A stretch of 64,000 nucleotides of DNA from Mycolicibacterium vinylchloridicum (GTDB lineage: Bacteria; Actinomycetota; Actinomycetes; Mycobacteriales; Mycobacteriaceae): contig NZ_JACBJQ010000004.1 in NCBI RefSeq assembly GCF_013404075.1, positions 186,001-250,000 on the forward strand, given 5' to 3'. Of this stretch, positions 32,250 through 40,578 are shown piece after piece (positions within the stretch are counted from its first letter, which is position 1; each line of letters begins with the position of its first letter). The position numbers and the translations under genes were made by a program. Under the pieces are notes generated by a model. The model was given only the letters and a program-made list of their open reading frames with translations. It did no database searches and was not told where the DNA came from.

Positions 32250-33428
32250 TCAACGTCCGTAGGAGGGCATGCCGTTGCCGCGCTGGGCGATGACGTCTCG
32301 GAGCACCTCATTGGTGCCGCCGCCGAAGCGCATCAGCGGAGCGAACCGGTAGAGCTTCTCGAACCGCCCGCCTGCGGGAGCCTCGGGATTTCGGTGTGCC
32401 AGCAGACCTTCGGCAGCCAGCAGGTCGATGCCCAAGTCGGCAATGCGCTGACGCAATTCGCTGCTGAACACCTTCTCGATGCTCACTTCCACGGTCGGGA
32501 TCTCCCCGTCGGACAACATCGAGGAGGCCTCGTAGCCCATCAGCCCGGCGACCTCGACGTCAGCCTCGGCTTGCGCCAGCCGGCGGCGGAAGCCCGCGTT
32601 GTCGATCGGGACGGTGCCATCGCGCCGGGGCATGCGCGCCAGCACCTGCAGCTCGTCGAGCGCCCGACGCAGGTCGCCGGCATTGGTCAGCGCCCCCCGC
32701 TCCAGGTCGAGGGCGCCGGTGATATAGGACCAGCCCCGGTTCTCCTCGCCGATGAGGTTGGTGACCGGCACCCGCACGTCGTCGAAGAAGACCTCGTTGG
32801 TGCGGTAGCCGGACCAGGCGATCAACGGGCGGATCCGGACACCGGGACTGTCGACGGGAACGACGATCACCGAGATACCGCGATGCCGCTGGGCCTGCGG
32901 ATCGGTGCGCACACACAGCCATTCGTGGGTAGACCGCTGGGCGCCGCTGTTCCAGATCTTGGATCCGTTGATCACCCACTCGTCGCCGTCGCGCACCGCC
33001 CTGGTCCGCAGCGAGGCCAGGTCCGTTCCGGCGTCCGGCTCGGAATAGCCCAGGGCACAGGTCATCTCACCGCGGGCGATGAGCGGAAGGAATTCACGCT
33101 TGTTCTGCTCGGTACCGTGCCGCATGATCATCGGCGCGATCGAGGTGACAGTCAGATCGGGGCCGGGTGCGCCCCAGTACTCGAATTCGGTCATCAAGAG
33201 GTGCAGGTGCACCGGGCCGAGCCCGAGCCCGCCGTATTCCGCCGGCCAGTTCAGGCCGAACCAGCCCTTCGCGCCGAGCTTGGCCCGGAACGCGGCGACC
33301 TCCCCGCCGGGGTGCTCCAGATTGTGTTCGGCGATCTCGGCACGAAGGGCATCAGTGACGTTCTCGCGCAGGAATTCCCGAACCTCGGCCAACCAGGCGC
33401 GCTGTCCGGCGTCGAGGTCGAAATCCAC
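32250..33428 (-). CDS. Acyl-CoA dehydrogenase subunit with catalytic glutamate (first gene of the igr-like operon)
   Basis: 392 residues, ACAD fold. It has ALGYSEPDAGTDLASLRTRA (FAD/substrate loop), WVINGSKIWNSGAQ, and ITGALDLERGALTNAG with Glu243 at the isovaleryl-CoA-dehydrogenase-type base position. The C-terminal RFGGGTNEVLRDVIAQR lacks the medium-chain Glu. With the 368-residue neighbour it should make a heteromeric dehydrogenase that introduces the double bond into a branched or steroid side-chain acyl-CoA. GTG start, with TAGGGT 8 nt upstream; the promoter drives the whole seven-gene operon. Confidence 0.86.
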   Translation of the reverse strand: MDFDLDAGQRAWLAEVREFLRENVTDALRAEIAEHNLEHPGGEVAAFRAKLGAKGWFGLNWPAEYGGLGLGPVHLHLLMTEFEYWGAPGPDLTVTSIAPMIMRHGTEQNKREFLPLIARGEMTCALGYSEPDAGTDLASLRTRAVRDGDEWVINGSKIWNSGAQRSTHEWLCVRTDPQAQRHRGISVIVVPVDSPGVRIRPLIAWSGYRTNEVFFDDVRVPVTNLIGEENRGWSYITGALDLERGALTNAGDLRRALDELQVLARMPRRDGTVPIDNAGFRRRLAQAEADVEVAGLMGYEASSMLSDGEIPTVEVSIEKVFSSELRQRIADLGIDLLAAEGLLAHRNPEAPAGGRFEKLYRFAPLMRFGGGTNEVLRDVIAQRGNGMPSYGR

Positions 33429-33436
33429 AAGTGAGC

Positions 33437-33463
33437 ACCCTAGCCGAGTAGTTAGTCCGTCAA
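33437..33463 (-). promoter_or_regulatory. Promoter of the igr-like operon
   Basis: On the minus strand TTGACG (33458-33463) and TAGGGT (33437-33442), spaced 15 bp, then 8 nt to the GTG at 33428: a leaderless layout. I saw no KstR- or KstR2-like palindrome in the 93-bp gap to the divergent gene. Confidence 0.45.
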
Positions 33464-33521
33464 CCCAATATTGATGGCCTTCGGGGTGTCACATTTCTCG
33501 TCCCGCGAGCATCTTGAGTAC

Positions 33522-34094
33522 ATGACCCCACGACTCGAAGCACTCACACCGGAACAGGCTCCGCTGCTGACCCGCCTGATGTACCGCTGGGCGAAGCGCC
33601 GCTTCGGCGAGGTTCCCGAACCGTTCGCCGTCTACGCCCATCACACCCGCCTGCTGGTGGCCAACGCCGCCCACGAGGGCCTGCTGCAGAACGCATCCAA
33701 GACCCTGCCCACCAGCGTCCGCGAACTCGCGGTGTTCTGGACCGCTCGCACCGTCGGCTGCTCGTGGTGCGTCGACTTCGGGCAGATGCTGATGCGGCTG
33801 GAGGGGTTGGACTCCAACCGGCTCTCCCATATCGACGACTACGCGACCTCGCCGCTGTACAGCGACGACGAGCGGGCCGCGATCGCCTACGCCGACGCGA
33901 TGACGACGGATCCGCACGCAATCACCCAGGCACAGATCGACGATCTGCGGCGGCGGTTCGGCGCTGCCGGCGTGGTGGAGCTGACCTATCAGGTCGGCGT
34001 GGAGAACATGCGGTCGCGGATGAACTCGGCGCTGGGCATCACCGAGCAGGGCTTCAGCTCGGGCGACGCCTGCCGCATTCCGTGGGCCACCTAG
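33522..34094 (+). CDS. AhpD-like carboxymuconolactone decarboxylase-family protein
   Basis: 190 residues. The core motif GCSWCVDFGQML carries a CxxC pair about 15 residues after LPTSVRELAVFWTARTV, as in AhpD/CMD proteins that act as thiol reductases or peroxidase partners. The later segment LSHIDDYATSPLYSDDERAAIAYADAMT is typical of the family. It is divergent from the igr-like operon across 93 bp and could be coregulated with it. The ATG at 33522 was preferred to an in-frame upstream start at 33471 because the family begins near TPRLEALTPEQAP. Confidence 0.78.
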   Translation: MTPRLEALTPEQAPLLTRLMYRWAKRRFGEVPEPFAVYAHHTRLLVANAAHEGLLQNASKTLPTSVRELAVFWTARTVGCSWCVDFGQMLMRLEGLDSNRLSHIDDYATSPLYSDDERAAIAYADAMTTDPHAITQAQIDDLRRRFGAAGVVELTYQVGVENMRSRMNSALGITEQGFSSGDACRIPWAT

Positions 34095-34245
34095 CGGCTC
34101 GCAGCTCTTAGCGCTAGGGCCATCTGGCCACGGTTTCCATTGCATTATTACCTGCACGAAAACAATTCCGTGGATACTGCGCACTTCGACCACTGAAACC
34201 GTAGTCTCGTCTCGTTCAGATCCAGGCGTTCACCCAGGAGATGCC

Positions 34246-35988
34246 ATGAGCAAAGGCGAGCTTGCGCTCGATCCCGGCGGTGCCGGTAATTCCACCGCAG
34301 TAGAAAGCAAGGGACTCAAAGGCGGCGCGCTGGGACTGTTGTCCAGCATCGTCGTCGGCATGGCCTCGACCGCCCCGGCCTACTCGCTGGCGGCGACACT
34401 GGGTCTGATCGTGGCCAGCGGTGGCTCGCTGCTGGCGGGTGAGAAAGCTCCCGCGATCGTGCTCATCGCCTTCATCCCGATGTACATGATCGCCGTCGCC
34501 TACCAAGAGCTGAACAAGGCCGAGCCGGACTGCGGCACGACGTTCACCTGGGCGTCGCGGGCATTCGGACCGCTCATCGGATGGCTCGGTGGCTGGGGCA
34601 TCATCGCCGCCGACGTCATCGTCATGGCCAACCTGGCCCAGATCGCCGGCGCCTACTCGTTCACCTTCGTCGGCGAACTCGGCTGGTCGTCGGCGGCCGG
34701 CCTGGCCAACAGCACTCTGTGGTCCACGGTGGCCGGCGTCATCTGGATCGTCGTCATGACCTACATCTGCTACCGCGGCATCGAGGTGTCGGCGCGAATC
34801 CAGTACGCCCTGCTCGGGATCGAGCTGGTCGTGCTGCTGGTGTTCTCGGTCGTCGCGCTGTTCAAGGTCTACACGCACCAAGCCGAGAGCTACTCGCTGA
34901 TGCCGTCGCTGTCCTGGTTCTGGCCCGCCGGACTGGACTTCGGCACCGTCATCGCTCCGGCCATCCTCACCGCCATCTTCATCTACTGGGGCTGGGACAC
35001 CGCGGTGGCCTGCAACGAGGAGTCCGAGGACCCCGGCACCACCCCCGGCCGGGCCGCCGTCATCTCGACCTTCCTGCTGCTGGCCACCTATGCGCTGGTC
35101 AGCGTCGCGGCCATCGCCTTCGCCGGTACCGGCACCGAAGGCATCGGCCTCGGCAATCCGGACAACGCCGCGGATGCCTTCGCCGCGATCGGCCCAGACC
35201 TGTTCGGCGACAGCGTCCTCGGCAAGATCGGGCTGCTGCTCCTGGCGGCGTCGATCCTGACGTCCGCATCGGCGTCCACCCAGACGACGATCCTGCCGAC
35301 CGCGCGGACCACGCTGTCGATGGGCGTCTACAAGGCGCTCCCGGACTCGTTCGCCAAGATCCACCGCACCTACCTGACCCCCACCACCTCGACCATCGTG
35401 ATGGGCGTCGTGTCGATCGTGTTCTACGTGTTGTTCACATTGGTCAGCCCCAACCTGTTGTCGGCGCTGATCGGGTCGGTCGGCCTGATGATCGCGTTCT
35501 ACTACGGCCTGACCGGGTTCGCGTGCGTCTGGTTCTACCGCAAGGACCTCACCAAGACCGTCCGCGACTTCATGATGCGCGGCGTGATCCCGCTGCTGGG
35601 CGGAGTGATCCTGTTGGTCGTGTTCGGTTACGGCCTCATGCAGTACGCGATGCCGGACTGGCTGACCGACGACGAGGGCAACAACGTCACGATCTTCGGG
35701 TTCGGCGCCGTCGCCGTGGTGGGCATCGGCGCGCTGGTGCTCGGCGTCATCCTGATGGTGGTGTGGTGGCTGATGTCGCCCGACTTCTTCGCAGGCCGCA
35801 CCCTCTCGCGGCGCTCCAGCGCCGATCTGGTGCTGACACCGGCGACCGCCGTCGAGGCGCACTTCGGCCTGCCCGACTCCGGGGACATGCCGACGGTCAT
35901 CTCCCCGGACCTGTCGAACCTGCCGCCGGGCGAGACGGCGCTCAACCCCGAGACCGGTGAGGAGTTCACCAGGGGGCCGCAGAGCTAG
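34246..35988 (+). CDS. APC-family amino acid/amine permease
   Basis: 580 residues, about 12-14 membrane helices. The start GLKGGALGLLSSIVVGMASTAPAYSLAA is the first APC helix with its unwound substrate loop; GWGIIAADVIVMANLAQIAG and FIYWGWDTAVACNEESEDP are other conserved APC segments. It imports an amino acid or amine by cation symport. An AGGAG ribosome site lies 5-6 nt before the ATG. It is convergent with the aldehyde dehydrogenase (3-bp gap) in a cluster that looks catabolic for a diamine or omega-amino acid, so that may be its substrate. Confidence 0.85.
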   Translation: MSKGELALDPGGAGNSTAVESKGLKGGALGLLSSIVVGMASTAPAYSLAATLGLIVASGGSLLAGEKAPAIVLIAFIPMYMIAVAYQELNKAEPDCGTTFTWASRAFGPLIGWLGGWGIIAADVIVMANLAQIAGAYSFTFVGELGWSSAAGLANSTLWSTVAGVIWIVVMTYICYRGIEVSARIQYALLGIELVVLLVFSVVALFKVYTHQAESYSLMPSLSWFWPAGLDFGTVIAPAILTAIFIYWGWDTAVACNEESEDPGTTPGRAAVISTFLLLATYALVSVAAIAFAGTGTEGIGLGNPDNAADAFAAIGPDLFGDSVLGKIGLLLLAASILTSASASTQTTILPTARTTLSMGVYKALPDSFAKIHRTYLTPTTSTIVMGVVSIVFYVLFTLVSPNLLSALIGSVGLMIAFYYGLTGFACVWFYRKDLTKTVRDFMMRGVIPLLGGVILLVVFGYGLMQYAMPDWLTDDEGNNVTIFGFGAVAVVGIGALVLGVILMVVWWLMSPDFFAGRTLSRRSSADLVLTPATAVEAHFGLPDSGDMPTVISPDLSNLPPGETALNPETGEEFTRGPQS

Positions 35989-35991
35989 GGC

Positions 35992-37494
35992 TTACCGCAG
36001 CTTGAATATCGTTCGGTGCCAGTCTTTTTCGGCGACCCCGGTGATATCGCTCATCACGTGCTTGATGGTGAGGTACTCCTCGAAGGAGTAGTCGCTCATG
36101 TCCTTGCCGAACCCGGACGCGCCGACGCCACCGTGCGGCATCTCGCTGATGATCGGGATGTGGTCGTTGATCCACACGCAGCCGGCGTTGATCTCCCGCG
36201 AGGCCCGCTGGGCGCGGTAGACGTCGCGGGTCCACGCCGAGGCGGCCAGCCCGTAGTCGGTGTCGTTGGCCTGACGCAGCGCATCGTCGTCGTCGCTGAA
36301 CGTGCGCACGGTCAGTACCGGGCCGAAGACCTCGTCACGGTAGATCTCGGAGGTCTCGGCGACATCGGCCACCAGCGTCGGCAGGTAGAACGAGCCCGGC
36401 CGGTCCGGCGCCGCGCCGCCGGTGACGATGCGACCGCCCTCTCCCGGCGCGCGGGCCACCATCGCCGCGACCTTGTCGCGGTGGCCGGCCGAGATCAGCG
36501 GACCGAGGTCGGTGTCGGGATCCTGCGGGTCACCGACGACCATCTTGCTCATCAGCTCGCCCACCCCCGCGACGAAGTCGTCGTAGAGATCGCGGGCGAC
36601 GATCGCACGGGTCGCGGCGGTGCAGTCCTGCCCGGTGTTGATCAGCGATCCGGCCACCGCCCCGTTGATCGCGGCGTCCAGGTCGGCGTCGTCGAACACC
36701 ACGAACGGCGCCTTGCCGCCGAGTTCCAGCTGGGTGCGGTGGCCGTGCACCGCCGCGGCGGCCATCACCCGGCGGCCGACGGCGGTGGAACCAGTGAACG
36801 TCACGACGTCGACATCGCGGTGGCCGGCCAGCGCCGAGCCGACATCGGCACCGGCCCCGGTCACGACGTTGAGCACACCGTCGGGCAGGCCCGCCTCGGT
36901 GGCCAGCCGGGCCAGCGTCAACGTGGTCAGCGGCGTCAGCTCGGCGGGCTTGATCACCACCGAACAGCCGGCAGCCAAGGCGGGCAGCACTTTCCACACC
37001 GCCATCTGCAGCGGGTAGTTCCACGGGGTGATCGTCGCGACCACTCCAACGGCCTCGCGCCGGATGGACGATGTGTGGTCGCCGCTGTACTCCCCGGTGG
37101 CCTTACCTTCCAGGTGACGGGCCGCCCCGGCGAAGAACGCGATGTTGTCGATGCTGCCGGGGACGTCGAACTCTCGTGCCAGCCGCACCGGCTTGCCGGT
37201 CTGACTGACCTCTTCGGCGACGATCTCGTCCGAATGGGCCTCGACGAGCTCGGCCAGTTTGGCCAGCACGGTGGCCCGCTCGACCGGAGTGGCCCGCGAC
37301 CAGCCGCGCAGAGCGGCCCGTGCGGACGCCACGGCGATGTCGACGTCGGCGGGCTCGGCCAGCGCCAGCTCCGCGACGACGTGGGCGTCCGCCGGGTTGA
37401 CCACCCGGTGAAGGCCGCCTCCGGTGGTCACCGGGGCGCCATCGATCCAGCTACTTGGCACAATGCGGGTCTTGTTCGAAGCGAGAGTTGTCAC
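35992..37494 (-). CDS. Aminobutyraldehyde-type NAD(P)-dependent aldehyde dehydrogenase
   Basis: 500 residues from the GTG at 37492-37494. ALDH fold: ATITPWNYPLQMAVWKVLPAL, VTFTGSTAVGRRV, catalytic glutamate in ELGGKAP, catalytic cysteine in NTGQDCTAATR, and the late DEVFGPVLTVRTF. The overall look is that of gamma-aminobutyraldehyde (PatD/PuuC-type) or related dehydrogenases. It would oxidise the aminoaldehyde made by the aminotransferase encoded divergently, giving GABA if the substrate is putrescine. A further in-frame start at 37524 exists, but the extra ten residues look non-conserved. Confidence 0.83.
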   Translation of the reverse strand: MTTLASNKTRIVPSSWIDGAPVTTGGGLHRVVNPADAHVVAELALAEPADVDIAVASARAALRGWSRATPVERATVLAKLAELVEAHSDEIVAEEVSQTGKPVRLAREFDVPGSIDNIAFFAGAARHLEGKATGEYSGDHTSSIRREAVGVVATITPWNYPLQMAVWKVLPALAAGCSVVIKPAELTPLTTLTLARLATEAGLPDGVLNVVTGAGADVGSALAGHRDVDVVTFTGSTAVGRRVMAAAAVHGHRTQLELGGKAPFVVFDDADLDAAINGAVAGSLINTGQDCTAATRAIVARDLYDDFVAGVGELMSKMVVGDPQDPDTDLGPLISAGHRDKVAAMVARAPGEGGRIVTGGAAPDRPGSFYLPTLVADVAETSEIYRDEVFGPVLTVRTFSDDDDALRQANDTDYGLAASAWTRDVYRAQRASREINAGCVWINDHIPIISEMPHGGVGASGFGKDMSDYSFEEYLTIKHVMSDITGVAEKDWHRTIFKLR

Positions 37495-37591
37495 CGCCCC
37501 ACCGTAACCGACCCGCTCAGGCACTGCTACGCATTCCCGCAGTATGAGTGGGTAATGACCACCAATTTCATCGATCTGGTTGCCTTAAACA

Positions 37592-37602
37592 ACGGATTCC
37601 GT
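37592..37602. promoter_or_regulatory. Short inverted repeat in the ALDH/Lrp divergent region
   Basis: ACGGA-T-TCCGT, with 5-bp perfect arms, ends 8 nt before the lrp start at 37611. Candidate binding half of the Lrp regulator or a hairpin at the transcript start; weak evidence. Confidence 0.25.
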
Positions 37603-37610
37603 GCACAATC

Positions 37611-38132
37611 ATGGGCATGCGTGACTCGGGTGTACCGGCCACTCGGTTTCCCGTCCGCACCGTTGCGGCGGGTGGAAACGGGCCCGTCCAACTGGACGAG
37701 ATGTCCAAGGCCATTATCGAGAAACTGCAGCAAGACGGCCGGCGGTCGTATGCCGCGATCGGTAAATCCGTCGGGCTGTCGGAGGCGGCGGTGCGCCAGC
37801 GAGTGCAGCGCCTGGTCGACTCCGGGGTCATGCAGATCGTCGCCGTGACCGATCCCTTGCAGCTGGGTTTCACCCGGCAGGCGATGATCGGTATCCGCTG
37901 CACAGGTGACACCACCAAGGTGGCCGAGAAGCTGGCGCAGATCTCGGCGGTGGACTACGTGGTGCTCACCGCAGGCACATTCGACGCCATCGCCGAAGTC
38001 GTCTGCGAGGACGACGCAGAGCTGCTGGAGCTGCTCAACACCGAGATCCGCGCCGTGCCGGGAGTGACCTCCACCGAGACGCTGGTCTATTTGAAACTAG
38101 TTAAGCAACAATACAATTGGGGTACCCGATGA
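37611..38132 (+). CDS. Lrp/AsnC-family transcriptional regulator
   Basis: 173 residues. After a 26-residue extension, an AsnC-type HTH (LDEMSKAIIEKLQQDGRRSYAAIGKSVGLSEAAVRQRVQRL, here cited by its ends) leads to the RAM ligand domain (FTRQAMIGIRCTGDTTKVAE, VDYVVLTAGTFDAIAEVVCE). Lrp proteins sense amino acids and often activate the operon beside them. It is divergent from the aldehyde dehydrogenase and overlaps the aminotransferase start by 4 bp (ATGA). A second ATG at 37617 is an alternative start. Confidence 0.87.
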   Translation: MGMRDSGVPATRFPVRTVAAGGNGPVQLDEMSKAIIEKLQQDGRRSYAAIGKSVGLSEAAVRQRVQRLVDSGVMQIVAVTDPLQLGFTRQAMIGIRCTGDTTKVAEKLAQISAVDYVVLTAGTFDAIAEVVCEDDAELLELLNTEIRAVPGVTSTETLVYLKLVKQQYNWGTR

Positions 38133-39535
38133 CAACCACCGCCAGCCAGAACCTGACCGCCGAACTCGGTGCGAAGGCAGACCGGCACCTGTGGGGCCAC
38201 TTCGCCCGCCACGGCGCCGGCATCACGCCGCCGATCATCACCCGCGGCGACGGTGTCCACATATGGGACAGCAACGGCAAGCGTTACATCGACGGCCTGT
38301 CGGGCCTGTTCGTGGTGCAGGTGGGCCACGGCCGCGAAGAGATCGCGGAAGCCGCCAAGAAGCAGGCCGAGACGCTCGGCTTCTTCCCGCTGTGGTCCTA
38401 TGCCACCCCGCCGGCCATCGAGCTGGCCGAGCGACTGGCGGGTTACGCGCCCGCTGACCTGAACCGGGTGTTCTTCACCACCGGCGGCGGCGACGCCGTC
38501 GAATCGGCATGGAAGCTGGCCAAGCAGTACTTCAAGCTGACCGGCAAGCCGGGCAAGTACAAGGCGATCTCGCGCAGCATCGCCTATCACGGCACCCCGC
38601 ACGGCGCGCTGGCCATCACCGGCCTGCCCACGTTCAAGGCTCCGTTCGAGCCGATCACCCCGGGTGGTTTCCGGGTGCCCAACACGAACTTCTACCGCGC
38701 GCCCGAAGGCCACGACACCGACATCAAGGAGTTCGGACAGTGGGCGGCCAACCGTATCGCCGAGGCCATCGAGATGGAGGGCCCCGACTCGGTGGCGGCC
38801 GTCTTCCTCGAGCCGGTGCAGAACGCCGGCGGCTGCTTCCCGCCGCCGCCGGGATACTTCGAGCGGGTCCGGGAGATCTGTGACGAGTACGACGTGCTGC
38901 TGGTCTCCGACGAGACGATCTGTGCCTTCGGCCGCATCGGTTCGATGTTCGCCTGCAACGACTTCAACTACGTGCCCGACATCATCACCTGCGCCAAGGG
39001 TCTGACGTCCGGTTACGCCCCGCTGGGCGCGATGATCGCCTCCGACCGCCTGTTCGAGCCGTTCAACGACGGCCAGACCACGTTCGCGCACGGCTACACC
39101 TGGGGCGGGCATCCGGTCGCGGCGGCGGTCGCGATGGCCAACCTCGACGTCTTCGAGCGCGAGGGCCTCAACGACCACGTCAAGAGCACGGCACCGGCGT
39201 TCCGCGCGACGCTGGAGAAGTTGCTCGACCTGCCGATCGTCGGCGACGTCCGCGGCGAGGGCTTCTTCTACGGCATCGAGCTGGTCAAGGACAAGGCCAC
39301 CAAGGCGGTCCTCGACGACGAGCTCTCCGAATGGTTGCTGCGCAGCTTCCTGTCCGTCGAGCTGTTCGAATCCGGGTTATATTGCCGCGCTGACGACCGC
39401 GGCGACTCGGTGGTGCAGCTCGCGCCGCCGCTGATCAGCGACCAGGCCGTCTTCGACGAGATCGAGCAGATCCTGCGCCGCGTGTTCACCCAGGCCTGGG
39501 ATCACTTGCAGACCCGTGGCGACGCCTGGCATTAA
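38129..39535 (+). CDS. Class III (omega) aminotransferase, Rv3329-like
   Basis: 468 residues, PLP fold type I. It has GVHIWDSNGKRYIDGLSG, FFTTGGGDAVESAWKLA, EPVQNAGGCFPPP, VSDETICAFGRIG and the Schiff-base lysine in DIITCAKGLTSGYAPLGA. This matches omega-aminotransferases that move the amino group of a diamine, GABA or beta-alanine to pyruvate or 2-oxoglutarate. The overlap with the Lrp gene and the divergent aminoaldehyde dehydrogenase suggest putrescine or cadaverine breakdown. The 3' end overlaps the next gene's start by 20 bp. Confidence 0.86.
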   Translation: MTTTASQNLTAELGAKADRHLWGHFARHGAGITPPIITRGDGVHIWDSNGKRYIDGLSGLFVVQVGHGREEIAEAAKKQAETLGFFPLWSYATPPAIELAERLAGYAPADLNRVFFTTGGGDAVESAWKLAKQYFKLTGKPGKYKAISRSIAYHGTPHGALAITGLPTFKAPFEPITPGGFRVPNTNFYRAPEGHDTDIKEFGQWAANRIAEAIEMEGPDSVAAVFLEPVQNAGGCFPPPPGYFERVREICDEYDVLLVSDETICAFGRIGSMFACNDFNYVPDIITCAKGLTSGYAPLGAMIASDRLFEPFNDGQTTFAHGYTWGGHPVAAAVAMANLDVFEREGLNDHVKSTAPAFRATLEKLLDLPIVGDVRGEGFFYGIELVKDKATKAVLDDELSEWLLRSFLSVELFESGLYCRADDRGDSVVQLAPPLISDQAVFDEIEQILRRVFTQAWDHLQTRGDAWH

Positions 39536-40511
39536 ACCTCCGGTCGATCCCGTGCGGTGGCAGCCGCCGCCTTCGGTTGCGCTGCCCCCGCCGAATCTCA
39601 CCGGACCCCTGGAAATCATCGACATTCCGGCGCACGCCCCCGAGGATGTCGTCATCGACGCCGACGGCGCGATCTGGACCGGCACCGACGACGGCGCGAT
39701 CATCCGAATCGGGCCCGGCTCCGCGCCCGAGATGGTGGGCAACACCGGCGGGCGACCGCTGGGTTTGGCGGTCAGTCGCGACGGGCGGCTGCTGATCTGT
39801 GACAGCCACCGCGGGCTGCTGCGGCTGGACCCGGCGACCGGGACGTTCGAGACACTGGTGAGCGAGGTGGCCGGGCGACCGCTGAGGTTCTGCAGCAATG
39901 TTGTCGAATCATCGGACGGCACAATCTTTTTCACCGAGTCGACGTCACGCTTCCACTACGAGTACTACAAGGGTGCGGTGTTGGAGGCACGCGCGGGTGG
40001 GTCACTGTTCCGCCGCGACGCCGACGGCACCGTGACAACGTTGGCCACCGGGCTGCGGTTCGCCAACGGGGTGACATTGAGCGCCGACGAGTCGGCGCTG
40101 GTGGTCGCCGAGACCACCGCATGCCGGGTTTCGAGGTACCCGCTGACGGGGTCCGGAATCGGGGAGCCGGTGCCGCTGATCGAGAACCTCCCCGGCTATC
40201 CGGACAACATCTCGACCGCCCCAGACGGCCGGATCTGGGTGGCGCTGGTCAGCGAGCGGAATGCGGTCGGCGAATGGCTGGCGCCGCGCGCCCCGGTGCT
40301 GCGCCGGCTGCTGTGGAAGCTCCCGTACAGCTGGATGCCCAACCCCAAGCCGGTGGTGTGGGCGATCGCCGTCGACCTCGACGGCCGGGTCCGCGCTCAA
40401 CTGCACGCAGAAGATCCACGGTTCGGCCTGGCCACCGGCCTGGTGGAACACGACCGCAAACTCTGGTTGGGCTGCATCGGCGCGTCCGCCATCGCATGTC
40501 TCGATTTGTAA
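39516..40511 (+). CDS. SMP-30/strictosidine synthase-like beta-propeller protein
   Basis: 331 residues from the GTG at 39516, which lies within the last codons of the aminotransferase. Six-bladed propeller features: [41 protein letters not shown], the [14 protein letters not shown] segment typical of the strictosidine-synthase-like branch, [14 protein letters not shown] and [15 protein letters not shown]. These proteins are usually lactonases or esterases with a metal in the central channel; the substrate is unknown. Coupling to the aminotransferase suggests cotranscription, though a functional link is not obvious. Confidence 0.8.
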   Translation: MATPGIKPPVDPVRWQPPPSVALPPPNLTGPLEIIDIPAHAPEDVVIDADGAIWTGTDDGAIIRIGPGSAPEMVGNTGGRPLGLAVSRDGRLLICDSHRGLLRLDPATGTFETLVSEVAGRPLRFCSNVVESSDGTIFFTESTSRFHYEYYKGAVLEARAGGSLFRRDADGTVTTLATGLRFANGVTLSADESALVVAETTACRVSRYPLTGSGIGEPVPLIENLPGYPDNISTAPDGRIWVALVSERNAVGEWLAPRAPVLRRLLWKLPYSWMPNPKPVVWAIAVDLDGRVRAQLHAEDPRFGLATGLVEHDRKLWLGCIGASAIACLDL

Positions 40512-40564
40512 CAACTACCACTCCAGTCACAGCGCGGCTCCGCTATTTCGGGGCTCCGATCCCC

Positions 40565-40570
40565 TACTCT
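40565..40570 (+). promoter_or_regulatory. -10 box of a probable leaderless dacB1 promoter
   Basis: TACTCT, 8 nt before the dacB1 ATG at 40579. Confidence 0.4.
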
Positions 40571-40578
40571 GCGACTCG

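Noticed and set aside
33429-33521. A KstR or KstR2 operator that would tie the igr-like operon to cholesterol control
   Set aside because: I looked for the remembered palindromes on both strands and saw no convincing match; only the promoter elements are supported.
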